Of a DNA stretch of 21,859 nucleotides, positions 19,348-21,859 are shown in pieces. Origin of the DNA: Pholiota molesta (taxonomy: Eukaryota > Basidiomycota > Agaricomycetes > Agaricales > Strophariaceae); NCBI GenBank assembly GCA_014925825.1, contig JACGCK010000466.1, forward strand, positions 1-21,859. The letters run 5' to 3'. The position numbers and the translations under genes are program-made. Position 1 is the stretch's first letter, and the number at the start of each line of letters is the position of its first letter. The notes under the pieces were generated by a model that ran no database searches, was not told the DNA's origin, and saw only the letters and a list, made by a program, of their open reading frames with translations.

Positions 19348-21859
19348 ATGCAGTTAACAAGCGATGAAGAGGCCAATGGCAATCTCCTAGCATCCATCAC
19401 AAGTGTCGATGTTGAGGTTGCCAGGCGGGTCTTGCGCAAGCACAAAGGCGACATGGAGAAGGCAGCAGACGCTCTATTTGCAGGCGATATGGCCACCGAG
19501 ACCCAATGGGACGCGCAGCGCAGGAACACCCCAGACCCAATGTACACCGACGGCTTGAACACCGACACCCGCCCGGCCGTACCATCGATTCCGCTGGCTT
19601 CATCGTCTGTGATCGATCTCACAGCGGACGATGACGATATGACTCGGGCGATACAGATGTCGATGGAATCGTCTCAGTCCATTCCTCAGTTCGGACCAAG
19701 CGAGAGGGCCCCTCATCCCGAGTGGCAGATGGTACGCTCAAATGTAATGTCCCTTTCCTAGATAGCATCCTGAATATCTCATCAGATACTATTCAGGATC
19801 CAGTTGGCGCTTCTGTGACGCATGAAGACCATACGTTGAACGAGGCGATACAAGCGAGTCTGAAAGACTTCAAGGAAGATATAGATATTTCGCCCCTGAA
19901 GGACTCTATCCGTGAAGGAGGCCGGTGTGTGCCAGTCCATTCTGCTTGTAGATTACAGCTCATGACATTTTTTCAGTCCGATTGCTTTGCGCTCCGATAC
20001 GCCTTCTCTTGCATATGCCGCATTAGTGCTGCAAGCATTGTATTATATACCCCAAGTGCGATTGACGGTTTCCAATCTGCGTCTTCCAGTTGTAGACGCT
20101 GATGCTCCTCTGCGCGACCCAAGTACGTTGGTGCTTGTTCATTCTGTCTATATTCTTGCTCAATTTTCGTCAGATCGTGCCATGTGGAATCTAATCGAAC
20201 TTTTCACCAATATGGACTTGGCTCAGCTTGCAGCTATCATTGACAAAGATGTCATTCCATCACTGGAAATTGCTCCGCTGCCTGGAACGAATGTGCTCGC
20301 AGAGGAATCCGCTGGTGTGTACCTTGCTTTCACTACCAAAATCAATTCTAATATGATTCTAGTTGTCGTCAAAAATATTGCAGGCCTTATCGAAGAACAC
20401 CTACAAGCGCAAGCAGGGGATGAAGAATTCATTGAGTGCGCCACATTGTAATCATGATCATGAATCCATCCTCTAATTAGAATTCACAGGCATCTGTTTT
20501 CGTTCAAACATGGAAATATCATTCTCAAAAGGGGAATGGAACCGAGACATAAAACACACTCTGAACTTGAAAACGTAGTCCCTGTCGAATACACCGGTGA
20601 TATCCAACATAACGATCTCATCTCTTGCTTATCCGACAGCCTTTCCAAATTCATGGAGACAGAGACCCGCCACGACGTCATCATCACCCCCTCCGAAGTC
20701 CTAACATTCCAGCTCAGGCGTCTGCCAAGTCTTCCGGGTGTAGCGAAGACTTCGCCAGATCCTTTTGTATACCCGAAGACGATATATCTCGATAGATTTC
20801 TGTTTGCAAATTTAGCATTGACGAATGATAAGAGGAGGATCGAGCATGGGATGTTGGAGGAGATCAAGGCATTGAAGGCGCATAGGGAGACACTCACGCG
20901 TTCGGAGGTTCGCGTTTTCAGAATAATCTGCCATTTTTCTTACCAATAATGCTTCTTATAACAGAATGGCGGAGATGCTCTTGAAAACCTTCGATCAACA
21001 ATATACTATTACGAAAAAGTGGCCGATCCAGGCGACGACCCAACGCGGAAACGAACGTTGCAAAGAACTGCGGACCATTTGAAAGATATCATGACAATGA
21101 TAACAGGAAAGGTAGAAGGTGCGTAAACGTCCAAAGTTAGCAATTCAAATTGTTCAATTTCCGAACTAGATATCGACCATAAGATTGAACAACTTCAGGC
21201 CGACGTAGCTCGTGTTTATGACTGCCCTGAGTTGCAAGTTTACCAGGTTTGCAGTTGGTTTTGACCTATCGAGCTTTACTTATCGCTATTTAGTATGATC
21301 TACGTGCCGTATTATTCCATACGGGTCTGCCTGGAAGGAAACAAATCTACTCTTACGTTCAAGACACCGACGGAATCTGGTGGAAAACTGTTGATCACGA
21401 AGTCACAGAAGTACGGATGGGATGTTCTTCAGAAATACTATCGATATATTGACGCAGCATGGTCACTAGGTACCCGAAGAAACGGTTTTAACAGACCCAA
21501 CCGGTATCCATCTCGGGGCAGGGCCATATATGGTGTTTTACAGCCGGCATATGTCAGAAGAACATCTTCAAGAGCCTGTCGTTTGGCCTAGTACATTTTC
21601 TGTGAGTATTTTCTGTGATTACAATGGCCTTTTATTTTCTCACATTGTTTGTATTAGGAGGCTGTCGAGGAGAACAACAAGAAGTTCCTTGCGATGATGC
21701 ATCCCGAACTCGGTATATTTTCGAGTACACGCTCATCGCCAGATCCCGCGCCATATGCACCGCCAGCGACAAGAGAGCTCCCAATTCCTGGAGAACGAAA
21801 GGCTGCTGGTGTTTCTCGTCAAAATTCCAGATCTACAACGTTGGACAACCTGCCTCCTA
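19348..21859 (+). CDS. USP25/28-like ubiquitin-specific protease homologue, predicted catalytically dead, partial at 3' end
   Basis: Eleven exons are visible, with phases consistent: 19348..19731, 19797..19924, 19977..20122, 20174..20314, 20384..20435, 20490..20907, 20965..21118, 21170..21246, 21294..21410, 21470..21601 and 21658 to the window end, about 650 residues. Order of domains: a UBA-like helix bundle (about 10-47, VEVARRVLRKHKGDMEKAAD), UIM 1 (about 95-108, DDDDMTRAIQMSMES), UIM 2 (about 138-153, LNEAIQASLKDF), then a USP fold. The Cys box aligns as RPIALRSDTPSLAYAALVLQ, with Leu182 at the nucleophile position. The His box reads YDLRAVLFHTGLPG then RKQIYSYV, with Gln517 where His is expected. 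A coiled insert (about 410-490) contains NLRSTIYYYEKVADPG. The end of the USP fold is GIHLGAGPYMVFYSR. Ubiquitin binding without cleavage is inferred. The C-terminus lies beyond the window. Confidence 0.85.

Overview
The window looks like a piece of an Agaricomycete (mushroom-forming basidiomycete) genome. The genes are split by many short GT-AG introns, mostly 47-90 nt. The recognisable families fit that group: a heme-thiolate peroxygenase/chloroperoxidase of the 'SRCSCPALNALANHG' type, an EF-hand protein with ZZ zinc fingers, an F-box protein, a USP25/28-like protein and a small secreted protein. I cannot name the species. All exon models below were built by hand from reading frames and splice signals and have no transcript support.

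Layout from left to right: (1) the end of a small secreted protein gene on the minus strand, cut by the window edge (1-390), then about 2 kb with no convincing gene; (2) a 7-exon Yip1-family membrane-traffic protein on the minus strand (2381-3624); (3) a divergent 12-exon APC-superfamily amino-acid permease on the plus strand (about 4001-6873), complete in architecture but broken by two single-base frame shifts; (4) a long AT-rich stretch with one doubtful open segment; (5) a 5'-truncated peroxygenase pseudogene on the minus strand (8147-8701); (6) an intact 14-exon, 1003-residue EF-hand/tandem ZZ-type zinc-finger protein on the plus strand (10005-13771); (7) a second, nearly full-length peroxygenase copy on the minus strand with about three frame shifts (14121-15259); (8) a 6-exon Nudix hydrolase of the DUF4743/YJR142W type on the minus strand (15720-17147); (9) a divergent F-box/LRR-like gene on the plus strand with two frame breaks (17487-19003); (10) a USP25/28-like protein on the plus strand that runs off the window (19348-21859). 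Its UBA and UIM ubiquitin-binding elements are present, but both the catalytic cysteine and histidine positions are substituted.

These genes do not form an obvious pathway or gene cluster. The two most notable points are the duplicated peroxygenase locus straddling the EF-hand/ZZ gene, with one copy eroded and the other recently disabled, and the predicted catalytically dead deubiquitinase-like protein. Frame breaks are unevenly spread. Four loci (secreted protein, permease, peroxygenase, F-box) carry one to three each, while four others (Yip1, EF-hand/ZZ, Nudix, USP-like) read cleanly over roughly 7 kb of coding sequence. This favours real gene decay over uniform sequencing error, but the sequence alone does not settle it.
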